A stretch of 42,392 nucleotides of DNA, from positions 1 through 42,392 of the IMG/VR virus record IMGVR_UViG_3300030580_000022; one strand, given 5' to 3'. Of this stretch, positions 15,412 through 24,175 are shown piece by piece (within the stretch, counting starts at the first letter, position 1; each line of letters begins with the position of its first letter). This DNA is from a virus. The position numbers were made by a program, and so were the translations under genes. The notes below the pieces were generated by a model. The model searched no databases and was not told the origin of the DNA. It saw only the letters and a program-made list of their open reading frames with translations.

Positions 15412-15520
15412 AGTGTTGCAAGTTGTTACGGCTTACTATATATTTCTAGCCGTCCTTTACGGCGTCACTGGACATACGCTGGCACCGCGCGTTAGTCGTG
15501 CAAACCTCTCGGCGACATAA
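15293..15520 (+). CDS. Possible two-helix membrane protein overlapping Q
   Basis: A GTG-started frame inside the 3' end of Q continues 109 bases past it. The product (75 residues) has two hydrophobic stretches, near residues 4-25 (CLCIVAIGLDIFTACWLFW) and 40-59 (LEVLQVVTAYYIFLAVLYGV), like a small holin. A shorter version could start at ATG 15368. No clear ribosome binding site is seen, and the hydrophobicity could be a by-product of frame, so this is uncertain. Confidence 0.35.
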   Translation: MFRCLCIVAIGLDIFTACWLFWTVSMDPLQTSYVVARALEVLQVVTAYYIFLAVLYGVTGHTLAPRVSRANLSAT

Positions 15521-15677
15521 AAATAATCATTGGAGCCCGTTAGGTCGTGTGGAGGCGTGCGCCTTGATAAAAGACCCAAATGCCGATGCGGTGACCTAGT
15601 CGCTAGGGTGCCCGCGACCTCAGGCCGCCGCAGATTTGTCACCGACTAAGAAGCCCGCAAATTTCGTTTTCTCTGTC
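15521..15677. promoter_or_regulatory. Spacer between Q and RelA/SpoT cargo; expected late promoter
   Basis: Lower GC than the surroundings. In lambdoid phages the late promoter and Q-utilisation site lie directly after Q, and no gene is visible here. A short dyad CCTAG-TCG-CTAGG lies near 15595-15607. No convincing -35/-10 pair was fixed by eye. Confidence 0.3.
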
Positions 15678-16694
15678 ATGAGATCGACAACAATGCCTGA
15701 TTCAGACTTCCGACACGATTATTTGGACTGCGCTCCCGATGCCGAGCGGATGACCCAAGTATTGTTGCAACAGTTTGATCGTCTCTTAGTCGAGAATGAC
15801 ATTTCCACTGGTGTTCCGATGGAGTCACGTGTTAAACAGTGGTCATCAATCGAAGAGAAGATCGAGCGCAAGGCACTGAATTTGGCTGCCATCACAGATC
15901 TAGATGATCTCGTAGGGATACGCATCATCCTTCTGTTCGTGCGCGACTTGGATCGTGTGGATAAGGCGATTCACGATACGTTCGAGGTACTCAGTGCAGA
16001 AGACACTGGTGAGCGCCTTTCTGATACACAGTTTGGATACCACTCACGACACTACATCATCCGTATTCCAGATGCTTGGAAGGATGTCCCTGTCTTTCGG
16101 AGACTCCGGGCTCTTAAGGCAGAGGTCCAGGTTCGCACTCTGGCTCAGCATATCTGGGCGGCAGCGTCTCATAAGCTGCAGTACAAGCAAGAAGATAGCA
16201 TCCCACTCCCAGTGCGGCGAACGATACATCGGGTATCAGCTTTGCTCGAAACGGTTGACTTGGAATTCGAGCGTGTCCTTGTCGCACGTGAAGCTTATAT
16301 TGAGACTAACGCCCAAGATGCCGGGACGGACGAACCGCTTAACGTCGATCTTCTCGCTGCAATCCTGAGCGACGTGTTCCCTGCCGAAAACCACGGTCCA
16401 AATGAGGACTATGACGGCCTAATGATGGAGCTGTCATTCTTCAAGTTTGATACGGTTGGGAAACTTAGAAAATTGCTGGCAAAGCATCTGACCGCTGTAA
16501 TGAACAAAGACCGCGAGAAAGTCGTCGAGTTTGCTGAGCGTGACGAACTTCATTCCGTATTGGTTGAAAGGACGAAGCAGGGCGTTTTCTACTTGCATTG
16601 TGGCCTCGCTCGGATGGCCCTTATACAGGAATTTGGCAAGAAACAGTACGATTTAGATGTCGAAAGATTCTGGAACGAAAGACTTGGTAAATAG
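15678..16694 (+). CDS. RelA/SpoT-domain nucleotide pyrophosphokinase, prophage cargo
   Basis: Encodes about 338 residues from ATG 15678 (alternatives ATG 15693, TTG 15636). Residues 45-170 hold a RelA/SpoT synthetase domain: ESRVKQWSSIEEK (R51, K53, S57, K61), DLVGIRII (D77-R82), FGYHSRH (119-125), EVQVRTLAQHIWAAASHKL (E149, R153, W160, H165). There is no HD hydrolase. The helical C-terminal half (170-338) is unrecognised. Such proteins either make (p)ppGpp or, as toxSAS/CapRel toxins, pyrophosphorylate tRNA to stop translation during phage attack. No antitoxin gene lies next to it, so any neutralising domain would have to be the C-terminus. Low GC and a private terminator mark it as acquired cargo. 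Confidence 0.8.
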   Translation: MRSTTMPDSDFRHDYLDCAPDAERMTQVLLQQFDRLLVENDISTGVPMESRVKQWSSIEEKIERKALNLAAITDLDDLVGIRIILLFVRDLDRVDKAIHDTFEVLSAEDTGERLSDTQFGYHSRHYIIRIPDAWKDVPVFRRLRALKAEVQVRTLAQHIWAAASHKLQYKQEDSIPLPVRRTIHRVSALLETVDLEFERVLVAREAYIETNAQDAGTDEPLNVDLLAAILSDVFPAENHGPNEDYDGLMMELSFFKFDTVGKLRKLLAKHLTAVMNKDREKVVEFAERDELHSVLVERTKQGVFYLHCGLARMALIQEFGKKQYDLDVERFWNERLGK

Positions 16695-16722
16695 AACGAT
16701 CGCGGGAAAACGCTTTCGAATG

Positions 16723-16756
16723 AAGCCCTGAACTCATAAGTTTCAGGGCTTTTTTA
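16723..16756 (+). terminator. Intrinsic terminator of the RelA/SpoT gene
   Basis: AAGCCCTGAA (16723-16732) and TTCAGGGCTT (16742-16751) form a 10-bp stem with a 9-base loop, followed by TTTTATT. It closes the cargo unit 14 bp before the HNH start. Confidence 0.85.
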
Positions 16757-16769
16757 TTGACCACAACGT

Positions 16770-17138
16770 ATGCCGAAGAAAGCACCGACACCATGTCGCC
16801 ACCACGGATGTTCCCAACTGCTTGACGTGCCTGGCTACTGCGATGAACACAAGCGCGAGTCGATAGGCTGGACGCCGGACGCACAGCGCGGCACACGCCA
16901 GCAGCGCGGCTACGGTGCGATGTGGCAGAAGAAGCGCAAGCGCATCCTGCAACGCGATAACGGTATGTGTCAGCCGTGCCGCCGCGCTGGTCGCGTGAAG
17001 GCTGCCAGTCACGTCGACCACATCGTCAACAAGGCGAGCGGTGGCACTGACGACGATTCGAACCTCGAGGCGATCTGCCTCGAATGCCACAAGCTCAAGA
17101 CGGGCCGCGAATCGCATCGGCGAACCGACACGCTGTGA
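16770..17138 (+). CDS. HNH endonuclease of the packaging module
   Basis: Encodes 122 residues. The HNH core is SHVDHIVNKASGG-T-DSNLEAICLECHKLKT with upstream zinc-type Cys (CQPCRRAG), preceded by an N-terminal Cys/His pair region (CRHHGCSQLL, GYCDEH). In HK97-like phages an HNH protein next to the terminase is needed for cos cleavage and packaging. The gene starts immediately after a terminator with no promoter room, so it must be read by late transcription passing that terminator. Confidence 0.85.
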   Translation: MPKKAPTPCRHHGCSQLLDVPGYCDEHKRESIGWTPDAQRGTRQQRGYGAMWQKKRKRILQRDNGMCQPCRRAGRVKAASHVDHIVNKASGGTDDDSNLEAICLECHKLKTGRESHRRTDTL

Positions 17139-17407
17139 CGGGCCGCGCACACGTGGTCCGCGTCACGCCGAAGCACTCGCGCGAGCGCCGCTGAGGCGAT
17201 TCCACGCGCCGCCAGAGCGGCGTTTGAATGGCACCGACCGACAGGGGGGTATCAAAACCCTGGCCCCTCCCAGGCAGAACCGCCCGTTCAGGGCCATTTT
17301 TTCGGCGAGCAATTTTCAGAGAGGGGGGGGCTAAATTCCCTGCCTTGCAGAGGGGCTGAAAACGGCAAGACGAGTTTTTAGTCATCTCAATCAACGGGAG
17401 CCGCTCC
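17139..17407. other. Non-coding gap before terminase, possible cos region
   Basis: This gap of 269 bp carries a G-rich run (GGGGGGG near 17322) and short dyads such as CCTGG-CCCCTC-CCAGG near 17260. No gene is seen. In HNH-TerS-TerL phages the cos site usually lies here, but no cleavage site can be named from sequence alone. Confidence 0.35.
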
Positions 17408-17911
17408 ATGGGTCCAAACGATACGAATACGGCGGTAGACGCAGGCGCAGTTGCGCGACCGACGTCCGACCGCGTTGGAAAGCGGATCGAATCTCCGCCG
17501 CCACCGCCCGGTGTGCACTTCACATCGCAGCACCGGAAAGTGTGGGACTACCTCTGCCTGATGCTGCGCGAAGAGGGCGTACCGCATAAGGTCGGCGGCG
17601 TGGTGCTTGCGATCGCTGCGGTCGACTTCGTGCGCTGGGTCAAGGCCGAGCTGCAGTTGCGTGATTACGAGACGATGAACAACGGGTCGTTCATGGTGAC
17701 TACGCCGAACGGCCACGTGCAACCGCACCAGTTGTACTTCGTCGCGAAGGGTCTGAAGGAAGGGTTACTCAAATGTCTGCCGGATGCCTGCCTGACAGTG
17801 CCATCAATGCTGATTGCGAAGTCGAAGATCGAGCCGGAGGATCCGCAGGACGATCTGTTCGATCAGATGCTGGATCACGCTCACTCGCACCCGAGCGCCT
17901 TGCCGGCCTGA
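17408..17911 (+). CDS. terS: Terminase small subunit (P27-like)
   Basis: Encodes 167 residues, with GGGAG before the ATG. A Pro-rich N-terminus is followed by a helical region (HFTSQHRKVWDYLCLMLREEGV) and a conserved hydrophobic helix (AIAAVDFVRWVKAELQL). The C-terminal segment (LTVPSMLIAKSKI, then acidic EPEDPQDDLFDQ) fits P27-type small terminases. It recognises the packaging start and delivers DNA to TerL. The order HNH-TerS-TerL supports the call. Confidence 0.7.
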   Translation: MGPNDTNTAVDAGAVARPTSDRVGKRIESPPPPPGVHFTSQHRKVWDYLCLMLREEGVPHKVGGVVLAIAAVDFVRWVKAELQLRDYETMNNGSFMVTTPNGHVQPHQLYFVAKGLKEGLLKCLPDACLTVPSMLIAKSKIEPEDPQDDLFDQMLDHAHSHPSALPA

Positions 17912-17919
17912 CGCCGGCA

Positions 17920-19596
17920 GTGCTTCAGCCGTGGGACGTCCGTTACGGACTCCCTGTGCTGCGCGGTGAAATTCTCGTTGGCGAATTCGTCTTTCTCGCG
18001 GTGCTGCGGCACTACGAAGACCTGATCGCGGGGCCGTCGCGTGGGCTGGTCTTCAGCCCTGCGCACGCCTGGCACTGCATCGACTGGATACAGACGCAGT
18101 TCACGCACATCAAGGGCGAGCAGGCGCGCAAGCCGCTGACGCTCGATCCCTGGCAACTGTTCTGGACCGCCATCTTCTTCGGCTGGCGCCGCGAAGCGAC
18201 GATGCGGCGGCGATTCAGAACCGGCTATGAAGAGGTCGCACGAAAGAACGGCAAGTCGACATGGAAAGCGGGGATTGCCGACTACCTGTTCCTGATGGAT
18301 CGTGAGATCGGCGCCGAGGTTTACACGATTGCGACGACGCGTGAACAGGCAATGAGCGTGTTCAAGCCGGCGCTTGAGAACTACAAGCGCCGGGCGAGGC
18401 GATCGAAACGTTTTGCCAAGGCTGTGCGCATCTATGACGGCACGAACCAGGAGCGTGTGACCGCTGGCGGCGGGGTGTTCAAACCGCTGCCGGCGAATGC
18501 CGAATCGCTCGACGGTCTGAATCCGTCAGCCATTATCGTCGACGAGCTGCACGCGCATCGTACGCGCGAGGTGTGGGACGTGATGGAGTCGGCACTGGGT
18601 GCCCGCGTGCAGCCAGTGATCTCCGCGATCACGACGGCCGGCTACATTCTCGATGGCATCTGCACCGAGATTCGCGGTTACCTCGCGCTGATCCTGCAGG
18701 GCAAGAAACTGGACGACAGTTTCTTTGGCTACATCTACACGCTCGACGACGGTGACGATCCGTTCGACCCCCTGGTGTGGCCGAAGGCAAACCCGAGTCT
18801 GGGCAGTGCGAAGACGCACGACTACATGGTCTCGCAGGCAACGAAGGCCGCCGAGCTGCCGAGCTCGAAAGCCAACTTCCTCACCAAAGACCTGAACATC
18901 TGGGTCAACGGCGCACTGAGCTGGTTCGATATTCAGGTGTGGGATGCGGGGCAAAGTGCCTTTGATCCGCGAGGGCTCGCGGGACGGGAATGTTTTGGCG
19001 GCCTCGACCTGTCGAGTACCCGCGACCTGACCGCATTCGTGCTGGTATTCCCGCCCGACGAAGAGGACGGCGAATGGCATGTGCTGGCGTGGATCTTCTG
19101 TCCGCAATCGAAGGTCGACGAGCAGTCGAAGAGCGACGCGGCGCCGTACGAAAAGTGGCAGAAGCAGGGATGGCTGACGGTCACAGAGGGCGACGTGCTC
19201 GACTACAAGATCGTCCGGTCGACCGTGCTGGCAGCGTGCGATGTGTACGACGTGAAGGAAGTCGCATTCGACGTCTGGAACGCGACGCACCTGGCTAACG
19301 AACTGCTCGAAGAGGATGTGCCGATGGTGCAGTTGCCGCAAAACTTTGGTGGGCTGTCGCCGGGTTCGAAGATGCTTGAGCGGCTTGTCTACAGCAAACG
19401 CCTGCGACACAACGGTAACCCGGTGCTGCGCTGGTGTGCCAGCAACGTCTCGCTGCTCCTCGACACCAACGAAAACATCCGTCCAAACAAGAAAACGTCC
19501 GAGGGCCGCATCGATCCGATCGTCGCCACTTGCATGTCAATGACCCGGGCGCTGGTGCATCAGCCAGCACCGACACCGGAAATCATCGCCTTATGA
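17920..19596 (+). CDS. terL: Terminase large subunit
   Basis: Packaging ATPase and nuclease. GTG 17920, 8 bp after TerS, is the only usual start codon that avoids a long TerS overlap; the open frame itself begins at 17773. It has about 558 residues. Walker A ARKNGKST (K112), Walker B AIIVDELH (D208, E209) and the RNase H-like nuclease with D363 (GLDLSSTRD) and a late acidic region (EGRIDPIVA) are all present. This is the HK97/P27-associated Terminase_1 type. The stop overlaps the portal ATG as ATGA. Confidence 0.93.
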   Translation: MLQPWDVRYGLPVLRGEILVGEFVFLAVLRHYEDLIAGPSRGLVFSPAHAWHCIDWIQTQFTHIKGEQARKPLTLDPWQLFWTAIFFGWRREATMRRRFRTGYEEVARKNGKSTWKAGIADYLFLMDREIGAEVYTIATTREQAMSVFKPALENYKRRARRSKRFAKAVRIYDGTNQERVTAGGGVFKPLPANAESLDGLNPSAIIVDELHAHRTREVWDVMESALGARVQPVISAITTAGYILDGICTEIRGYLALILQGKKLDDSFFGYIYTLDDGDDPFDPLVWPKANPSLGSAKTHDYMVSQATKAAELPSSKANFLTKDLNIWVNGALSWFDIQVWDAGQSAFDPRGLAGRECFGGLDLSSTRDLTAFVLVFPPDEEDGEWHVLAWIFCPQSKVDEQSKSDAAPYEKWQKQGWLTVTEGDVLDYKIVRSTVLAACDVYDVKEVAFDVWNATHLANELLEEDVPMVQLPQNFGGLSPGSKMLERLVYSKRLRHNGNPVLRWCASNVSLLLDTNENIRPNKKTSEGRIDPIVATCMSMTRALVHQPAPTPEIIAL

Positions 19597-20864
19597 CGAC
19601 ACCAAACAACTCAGGGTCTTCGATCCTGAATGCCTGGCGAGCCGGGCGCGAGGCGCAACGCGCCGTATCGGCGGCAACCGGGCGAACCATCCCGATCTCC
19701 GAAGCTGTGCCCGGATCGGAAGCTTTTTCGTGGCTGACAGGGAATGCACCCGGTCGCAGGGCCGTGAGCGAGCGGAACGCGCTCGCAGTCGGCGCCGTCT
19801 ATGCGTGCGTCTCGCTGATCGGCGGTGCGCTCGGCCAGCTCACGCTGCAGACCTACACCGTGTCGGGCGAGGAGATCGCACCGGTGAAGTCGGACATCTG
19901 GTACATGCTCAACGAGCAGATGCATCCGCGATGGACCGCTGCGATGGGATGGGAGTTTGGTGGGCAGTCGCTCCTGCTGCACGGCGATCTGTTCTCCCGC
20001 ATTCATCGGCCCACACCGTTCTCGGCAAATGTCGAGTCAATCGAGCCGCTGCATCCGACGAGCGTCAGTCCGATGCTGTACGACGACCGGCTGATTTACA
20101 CGATCGTCAATCTCGACGGTACGGTGGAGACGGTGGATCAGGACGACATGCTGCATGTCCCGGGGCCAGGGTTCGATGGACTGCGCGGCATGTCGCAGCT
20201 CAGGCATGTGCTACGGCAACCGGTCAGCACGGCGTTGGCCGCCGGCGACGTTGGCGAAAACATGCTGACCGATGGCCTGCGACCGGACATCGTTCTCTCG
20301 ACCGACGCCAAGCTCGATCGGGAGCAGATCAAGCTGCTTCGCGAGCAGTGGGTCGAGCGCTACGGTGGTCTGAAAAATTCCAACGCGCCGGTGGCACTCG
20401 GCGGCGGCCTGACGGTGCAGAAAATCAGCATGACGGCTGCTGACGCGCAACTGATCGACCGCGAGAAGCTGACCGTCGAGGACGTCGCGCGCATTTTCGG
20501 TGTGCCGCCGTATATGGTCGGCCAGATCGAGAAGCAGACGAGCTTCGGCAGCGGCATCGAGCAGATGAGTACCGGTTTTGTCCGGTACACGCTCGGGCGG
20601 CACATGACGAAGATCGAGCAGGAGATGCAGCGCAAGCTCGGCCGGCGCGGCAAGACCAGCATTGCGTATGACGCGTCGGCGCTTCTGCGCGGTGATACGA
20701 AGTCGCGTTACGACGCCTACCGGAGTGCTCTCGGTCGCGCTGGCGAGCCGGGATGGATCCGGCAGAACGAGGTGCGCAAGCTGGAGAACCTGCCGCCGGT
20801 GCCAGGCGGCGACACACTATTTAATGGACAGGTTGATGCCCAATCGAATCCTCAAACTGATTAA
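19593..20864 (+). CDS. Portal protein (HK97 family)
   Basis: Dodecameric head vertex through which DNA passes. 423 residues from the ATG at 19593, coupled to TerL by ATGA. Family-typical stretches: VGAVYACVSLIGGALGQLTL near the N-terminus, a central VPGPGFDGLRGMSQL loop, and the FGVPPYMVGQIEKQTSFGSGIEQM segment typical of HK97 portals. It ends with a flexible polar tail. It overlaps the protease gene by 29 bp. Confidence 0.92.
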   Translation: MTTPNNSGSSILNAWRAGREAQRAVSAATGRTIPISEAVPGSEAFSWLTGNAPGRRAVSERNALAVGAVYACVSLIGGALGQLTLQTYTVSGEEIAPVKSDIWYMLNEQMHPRWTAAMGWEFGGQSLLLHGDLFSRIHRPTPFSANVESIEPLHPTSVSPMLYDDRLIYTIVNLDGTVETVDQDDMLHVPGPGFDGLRGMSQLRHVLRQPVSTALAAGDVGENMLTDGLRPDIVLSTDAKLDREQIKLLREQWVERYGGLKNSNAPVALGGGLTVQKISMTAADAQLIDREKLTVEDVARIFGVPPYMVGQIEKQTSFGSGIEQMSTGFVRYTLGRHMTKIEQEMQRKLGRRGKTSIAYDASALLRGDTKSRYDAYRSALGRAGEPGWIRQNEVRKLENLPPVPGGDTLFNGQVDAQSNPQTD

Positions 20865-21615
20865 CGACAATCGCCAGTCGCCGCGACGATTCGAGGTACA
20901 GGCGAGTGCGGACGGCGACGCGACGATCTACCTGTACGACGTGATCGTGTCCGACGACTGGTACGGTGGCGTCTCCGCGCAGACGTTCGTGCAGCAGCTT
21001 GCCCAGATCAGTGCGCCGAACATCCACCTGCGCATCAATTCGCCGGGTGGCGACGTATTCGCAGCGCGTGCGATGGAGGCGGCGATCCGGGAACACCCGT
21101 CCAACGTCATCGCGCACGTCGACGGCGTGGCGGCAAGCGCAGCCAGCTTTATCGCGATTGCCTGTGACGACGTCGTGATGGCCGAAGGGGCGTTCTTCAT
21201 GATCCACCGCGGATCGTGTCTCGCCTGGGGGACCGGCGGCGATCTGCGCGAGACGGCCGCGCTGCTCGACAAGGTGGATGCTTCTCTGGTGACTTCCTAT
21301 GCAAACAAAACTGGCAAGTCTGCGGACGATATTGCCGCATGGATGGATGCCGAAACGTGGTTCTCCTCGGCTGAAGCGGTCGAACTGGGTTTTGCCAACT
21401 CGGTGGCATCAGCGGCAAGCGGCGCGGCACCTACCAATGCGGGGCGCTGGAACCTGTCGGCCTATTCCAATGCGCCGGTTCTGGCACCCGGCGAACCGGC
21501 GCCGCCTCAGTCGTCGGCGAAGCCACCGCCCTCAGCAGGCGCCCCACCTCCGCCGAAACCGGTAACCGACATTGCCGCGCTCAGGCGTCGGCTGCAGCTA
21601 ACCGCATCTCTCTGA
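20836..21615 (+). CDS. ClpP-like prohead maturation protease
   Basis: Serine protease that trims the capsid protein and scaffold in procapsids. Start at ATG 20836 (alternative 20824), about 259 residues. Catalytic S101 lies in GVAASAAS and H124 in FMIHRGS; the RINSPGGDVFAA strand is the ClpP oxyanion region. After residue 195 a Pro/Ala-rich tail (PAPPQSSAKPPPSAG) ends in a short basic helix, probably a scaffold-like or targeting extension. It lies between portal and capsid, as usual. Confidence 0.9.
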   Translation: MPNRILKLINDNRQSPRRFEVQASADGDATIYLYDVIVSDDWYGGVSAQTFVQQLAQISAPNIHLRINSPGGDVFAARAMEAAIREHPSNVIAHVDGVAASAASFIAIACDDVVMAEGAFFMIHRGSCLAWGTGGDLRETAALLDKVDASLVTSYANKTGKSADDIAAWMDAETWFSSAEAVELGFANSVASAASGAAPTNAGRWNLSAYSNAPVLAPGEPAPPQSSAKPPPSAGAPPPPKPVTDIAALRRRLQLTASL

Positions 21616-21634
21616 CGCCTCCCGCGTCGCAACG

Positions 21635-21660
21635 AAGCCGCCCATGGGCGGCTTTATTTA
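21635..21660 (+). terminator. Terminator-like hairpin before the capsid gene
   Basis: AAGCCGCC (21635-21642) and GGCGGCTT (21647-21654) with a CATG loop, followed by TATTTATTT. It sits inside the late operon 17 bp before the capsid start, so it could tune the protease-to-capsid ratio or be read through by Q-modified polymerase. Confidence 0.55.
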
Positions 21661-21676
21661 TTTGTGAAGGAGCAAT

Positions 21677-22954
21677 ATGCCCATCAGCATCCAGCAACTG
21701 CGGGAGCGTCGTGACGCCACCGCGAAGAACCTCAACGCACTGCTCGAAAACAACCCGGGCGACAAGTGGGGCGCCGACCAGCAACGCGTCTATGACGAAG
21801 GCATGGGCGACATCGAGCGCGTGACCGCCGAGATCAAGCGACACGAAAACCTCATGCAGCAGGTCGCGGCCAATGCGCTGAACGGCGACACGACCGACCT
21901 GGTGAACCAGCACGTACGTGCCGGCGGCCAGTCGGATGAAACCCGCGCGCTGCGTGCCTATCTCGGTGGCGGCGTCGCGGCGCTCGCTCCGGAGGACGTG
22001 CAGCGCATGCGTGCCCGGGTCAATCCGGACATCAGCAATGCGATGCGCACGACGCCGCAGGCCGCGATGTCGACGACGGTTCCGACCGAGGGCGGCTATA
22101 CGGTCGCAACCGAGTACTACACGCAGCTCACGCAGGCGATGCGCGCGTATGGCGGCATTCTGAATGTCGCGACCGAAATCGCATCGAGTACCGGCGCAGA
22201 CATGAATTTCCCGGCGGCCGACGCGACGGCTGAAATCGGCGAAATCGTCGGGCAGAACGCGCCGGTATCCGCAAGCGACACGCAATTCCAGAACCTGTCG
22301 CTGAGCGTCTTCAAGTACTCGTCGAAGAAGATCGCCGTACCGTTCGAACTGCTGCAGGACAGCATGTTCGATATCGAGGGCTACATCAACGCACTGCTCG
22401 CCGTGCGTATCGGCCGGATCACCAGCCTGCATTTCACGAAGGGCACGGGCAACGGCCAGCCGAACGGCATCGTGACCGCGTCGGGTGCCGGCAAGGTCGG
22501 CGCTGCCGGATCGGTGGCAACCGTCGCTTATGACGATCTGGTCGATCTCGAACACAGCATTGATCCCTCATACCGTAACGGCGCAAAGGTCGGCTTCATG
22601 ATGCATGACGATTCGATCAAGGTCGTGCGCAAGATCAAGGACGCACAGGGCCGTCCGGTCTTCGTGCCGGGTTACGAGCAGGGCAACCCGGGTGGCGCAC
22701 CTGACCGGCTGCTGAACCGTCCCATTTACGTGTCGCAGGAAATGGACAAGATGGCGGCGAATTCGAAGTCGATCCTGTTCGGCGACCTCAGCCGCTATTT
22801 CGTGCGTCGCGTGATGGACCTGACGCTGTTCCGCATGGCCGATTCGAATTTCATCCTGAACGGCCAGATCGGCTTCGTGGCGTTCAACCGCCAGGGCGGC
22901 AACCTGATCGACGTCGGCGGCGCTGTCAAGTACTACCAGAACGCTGCAGCCTGA
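21677..22954 (+). CDS. Major capsid protein (HK97 fold)
   Basis: Encodes 425 residues, with GAAGGAG before the ATG. An N-terminal coiled-coil delta domain (IQQLRERRDATAKNLNALLE through about residue 90) is presumably removed by the protease. The mature part begins around the TTVPTEGGYTVATEYYTQL segment and contains the classical HK97 features: the E-loop and the P-domain helix near FELLQDSMFDIEGYINALLA, and the GRPVFVPGYEQG loop. It forms the icosahedral shell. Confidence 0.95.
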   Translation: MPISIQQLRERRDATAKNLNALLENNPGDKWGADQQRVYDEGMGDIERVTAEIKRHENLMQQVAANALNGDTTDLVNQHVRAGGQSDETRALRAYLGGGVAALAPEDVQRMRARVNPDISNAMRTTPQAAMSTTVPTEGGYTVATEYYTQLTQAMRAYGGILNVATEIASSTGADMNFPAADATAEIGEIVGQNAPVSASDTQFQNLSLSVFKYSSKKIAVPFELLQDSMFDIEGYINALLAVRIGRITSLHFTKGTGNGQPNGIVTASGAGKVGAAGSVATVAYDDLVDLEHSIDPSYRNGAKVGFMMHDDSIKVVRKIKDAQGRPVFVPGYEQGNPGGAPDRLLNRPIYVSQEMDKMAANSKSILFGDLSRYFVRRVMDLTLFRMADSNFILNGQIGFVAFNRQGGNLIDVGGAVKYYQNAAA

Positions 22955-23016
22955 CCGTTGACCCGTTCGTGCATGGCGGCGTTGCCGCCGTGCTGTCGGC
23001 ATTTGAAGGAGTTTTG

Positions 23017-23283
23017 ATGGAACCGAATCAGGAAGGGCTCGCCAACGGCGAGGGGCAGGAGCCGGGCGATGAAGCGCAGCCGCCGATCGACGAAGCACAG
23101 CCGCCCAAAGCGACTTTGCGCTCGCGTCAGTCTGTAGCCGCTCGCGTACTGGTGGCGTGTGAACACGGCGAGCCGAACGATGTAGTGACCTTGCCTTATG
23201 GCGCTGCACGGGCGGCGGTTAGTGCGGGGCGGGTTGATCCCGATTCGGACGCGGTGGCTTATGCGTTGAGCCTGAAACAGTAG
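23017..23283 (+). CDS. Small head-module protein, unrecognised
   Basis: 88 residues from ATG 23017, preceded by GAAGGAG. The N-terminus is acidic and Pro/Gln-rich with a short repeat (DEAQPPIDEAQPPK). The C-terminus (VAARVLVACEHGEPNDVVTL to VAYALSL) is a compact domain seen as a small protein between capsid and connector in Burkholderia-type phages; head decoration is a guess. It contains a one-mismatch copy of the palindrome at 23107. Confidence 0.6.
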   Translation: MEPNQEGLANGEGQEPGDEAQPPIDEAQPPKATLRSRQSVAARVLVACEHGEPNDVVTLPYGAARAAVSAGRVDPDSDAVAYALSLKQ

Positions 23284-23295
23284 CGGGGAGCGAGC

Positions 23296-23838
23296 ATGGG
23301 ACGCAAGGTGACGAAGCCACCGGCAGAGGAAGCGATCACGCTGGAAGCCGCGCAGCAGCACGTTAAGGCTGATCCGGACGACGATAACGACGTGATCCTC
23401 CGGCGTGCGATCGTCGCGGCCCGTGAGCGTGTCGAACATGAGCTCGGGCGTCCGCTACTACCGCAGACCTGTGAGGCCCGTTTCGACGGGTTTTCACGCA
23501 GGCTCGCCTTGTGGCAGGACGTCGGGCGTGTTGTCTCGGTGAGCTATGTGGACGATACCGGCGCAACCGTTGTGGTCGATCCCGGGCGCTATTACCTGAC
23601 CGGCGCGGCATGGCTAAACGTGACGGGGAGCTTGCCTGCCGCCCGGGAAGTGATTGCGGTGTTCGAATGCGGCGCATTCGAGCCCGACTCAGTACCGGAA
23701 TCGATCGTTGAGTGGATGCTCCTGCAGGTAGGTGCCATTCACGAAAGCCGGTCCAGCGTCGACACCATGCAGACGTACGAACTGCCCGGCCACTTCGTCG
23801 ACGGGTTGATCGACCGTTACCGCTTTTACTCGATCTAG
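23296..23838 (+). CDS. Head-tail connector (gp6-like)
   Basis: Encodes 180 residues with an RBS (GGGAGCGAGC) before the ATG. The pattern ITLEAAQQHVKADPDDDNDVILRRAIVAARERVEHELGRPL is the N-terminal helix region of phage gp6-like connectors. The beta-rich middle and the PESIVEWMLLQVGAIHESRSS helix match too. The ring binds beneath the portal. Confidence 0.85.
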   Translation: MGRKVTKPPAEEAITLEAAQQHVKADPDDDNDVILRRAIVAARERVEHELGRPLLPQTCEARFDGFSRRLALWQDVGRVVSVSYVDDTGATVVVDPGRYYLTGAAWLNVTGSLPAAREVIAVFECGAFEPDSVPESIVEWMLLQVGAIHESRSSVDTMQTYELPGHFVDGLIDRYRFYSI

Positions 23839-23840
23839 CC

Positions 23841-24170
23841 ATGAATATCGGAAAACTGAATCGCCGGGTGTCGCTGCAGGCCTTGAAGCCGACGCAGGAT
23901 CCGGCAACCGGCGAACCCGGACATGAATGGACGGAGATCGCGCGACCATGGGCAAATATCAGGTTCCTCAATGGGCGCGAATTCGCATCTGCCGGCGCCG
24001 AGGTATCGAAAGCGACGGTGAGCGTGCGGATTCGCTATCGGGAAGACGTCGCGGCCAGCATGCGCGTCGTGTTCCGCGAGCAGATCTACGACATCGTCGC
24101 TCCACTTCCTGACGAAACCGGCCGTGCCTTTGTCGACCTGGCCTGCACGACAGGTGCCTCGCAGGGGTAG
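23841..24170 (+). CDS. Head closure / head-tail joining protein
   Basis: 109 residues from ATG 23841, two bases after the connector stop. MNIGKLNRRVSLQALK, the HEWTEIARPWANIRFLNGREF strand and RIRYREDVAASMRVVF are typical of the phage head-tail joining (SPP1 gp16-like) family. It plugs the connector after packaging. Confidence 0.88.
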   Translation: MNIGKLNRRVSLQALKPTQDPATGEPGHEWTEIARPWANIRFLNGREFASAGAEVSKATVSVRIRYREDVAASMRVVFREQIYDIVAPLPDETGRAFVDLACTTGASQG

Positions 24171-24175
24171 TTGCC

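Noticed and set aside
17773-17919. Upstream start for the large terminase at ATG 17773
   Set aside because: It would overlap the small terminase gene by 139 bp and the extra residues are not family-like; GTG 17920 is preferred.
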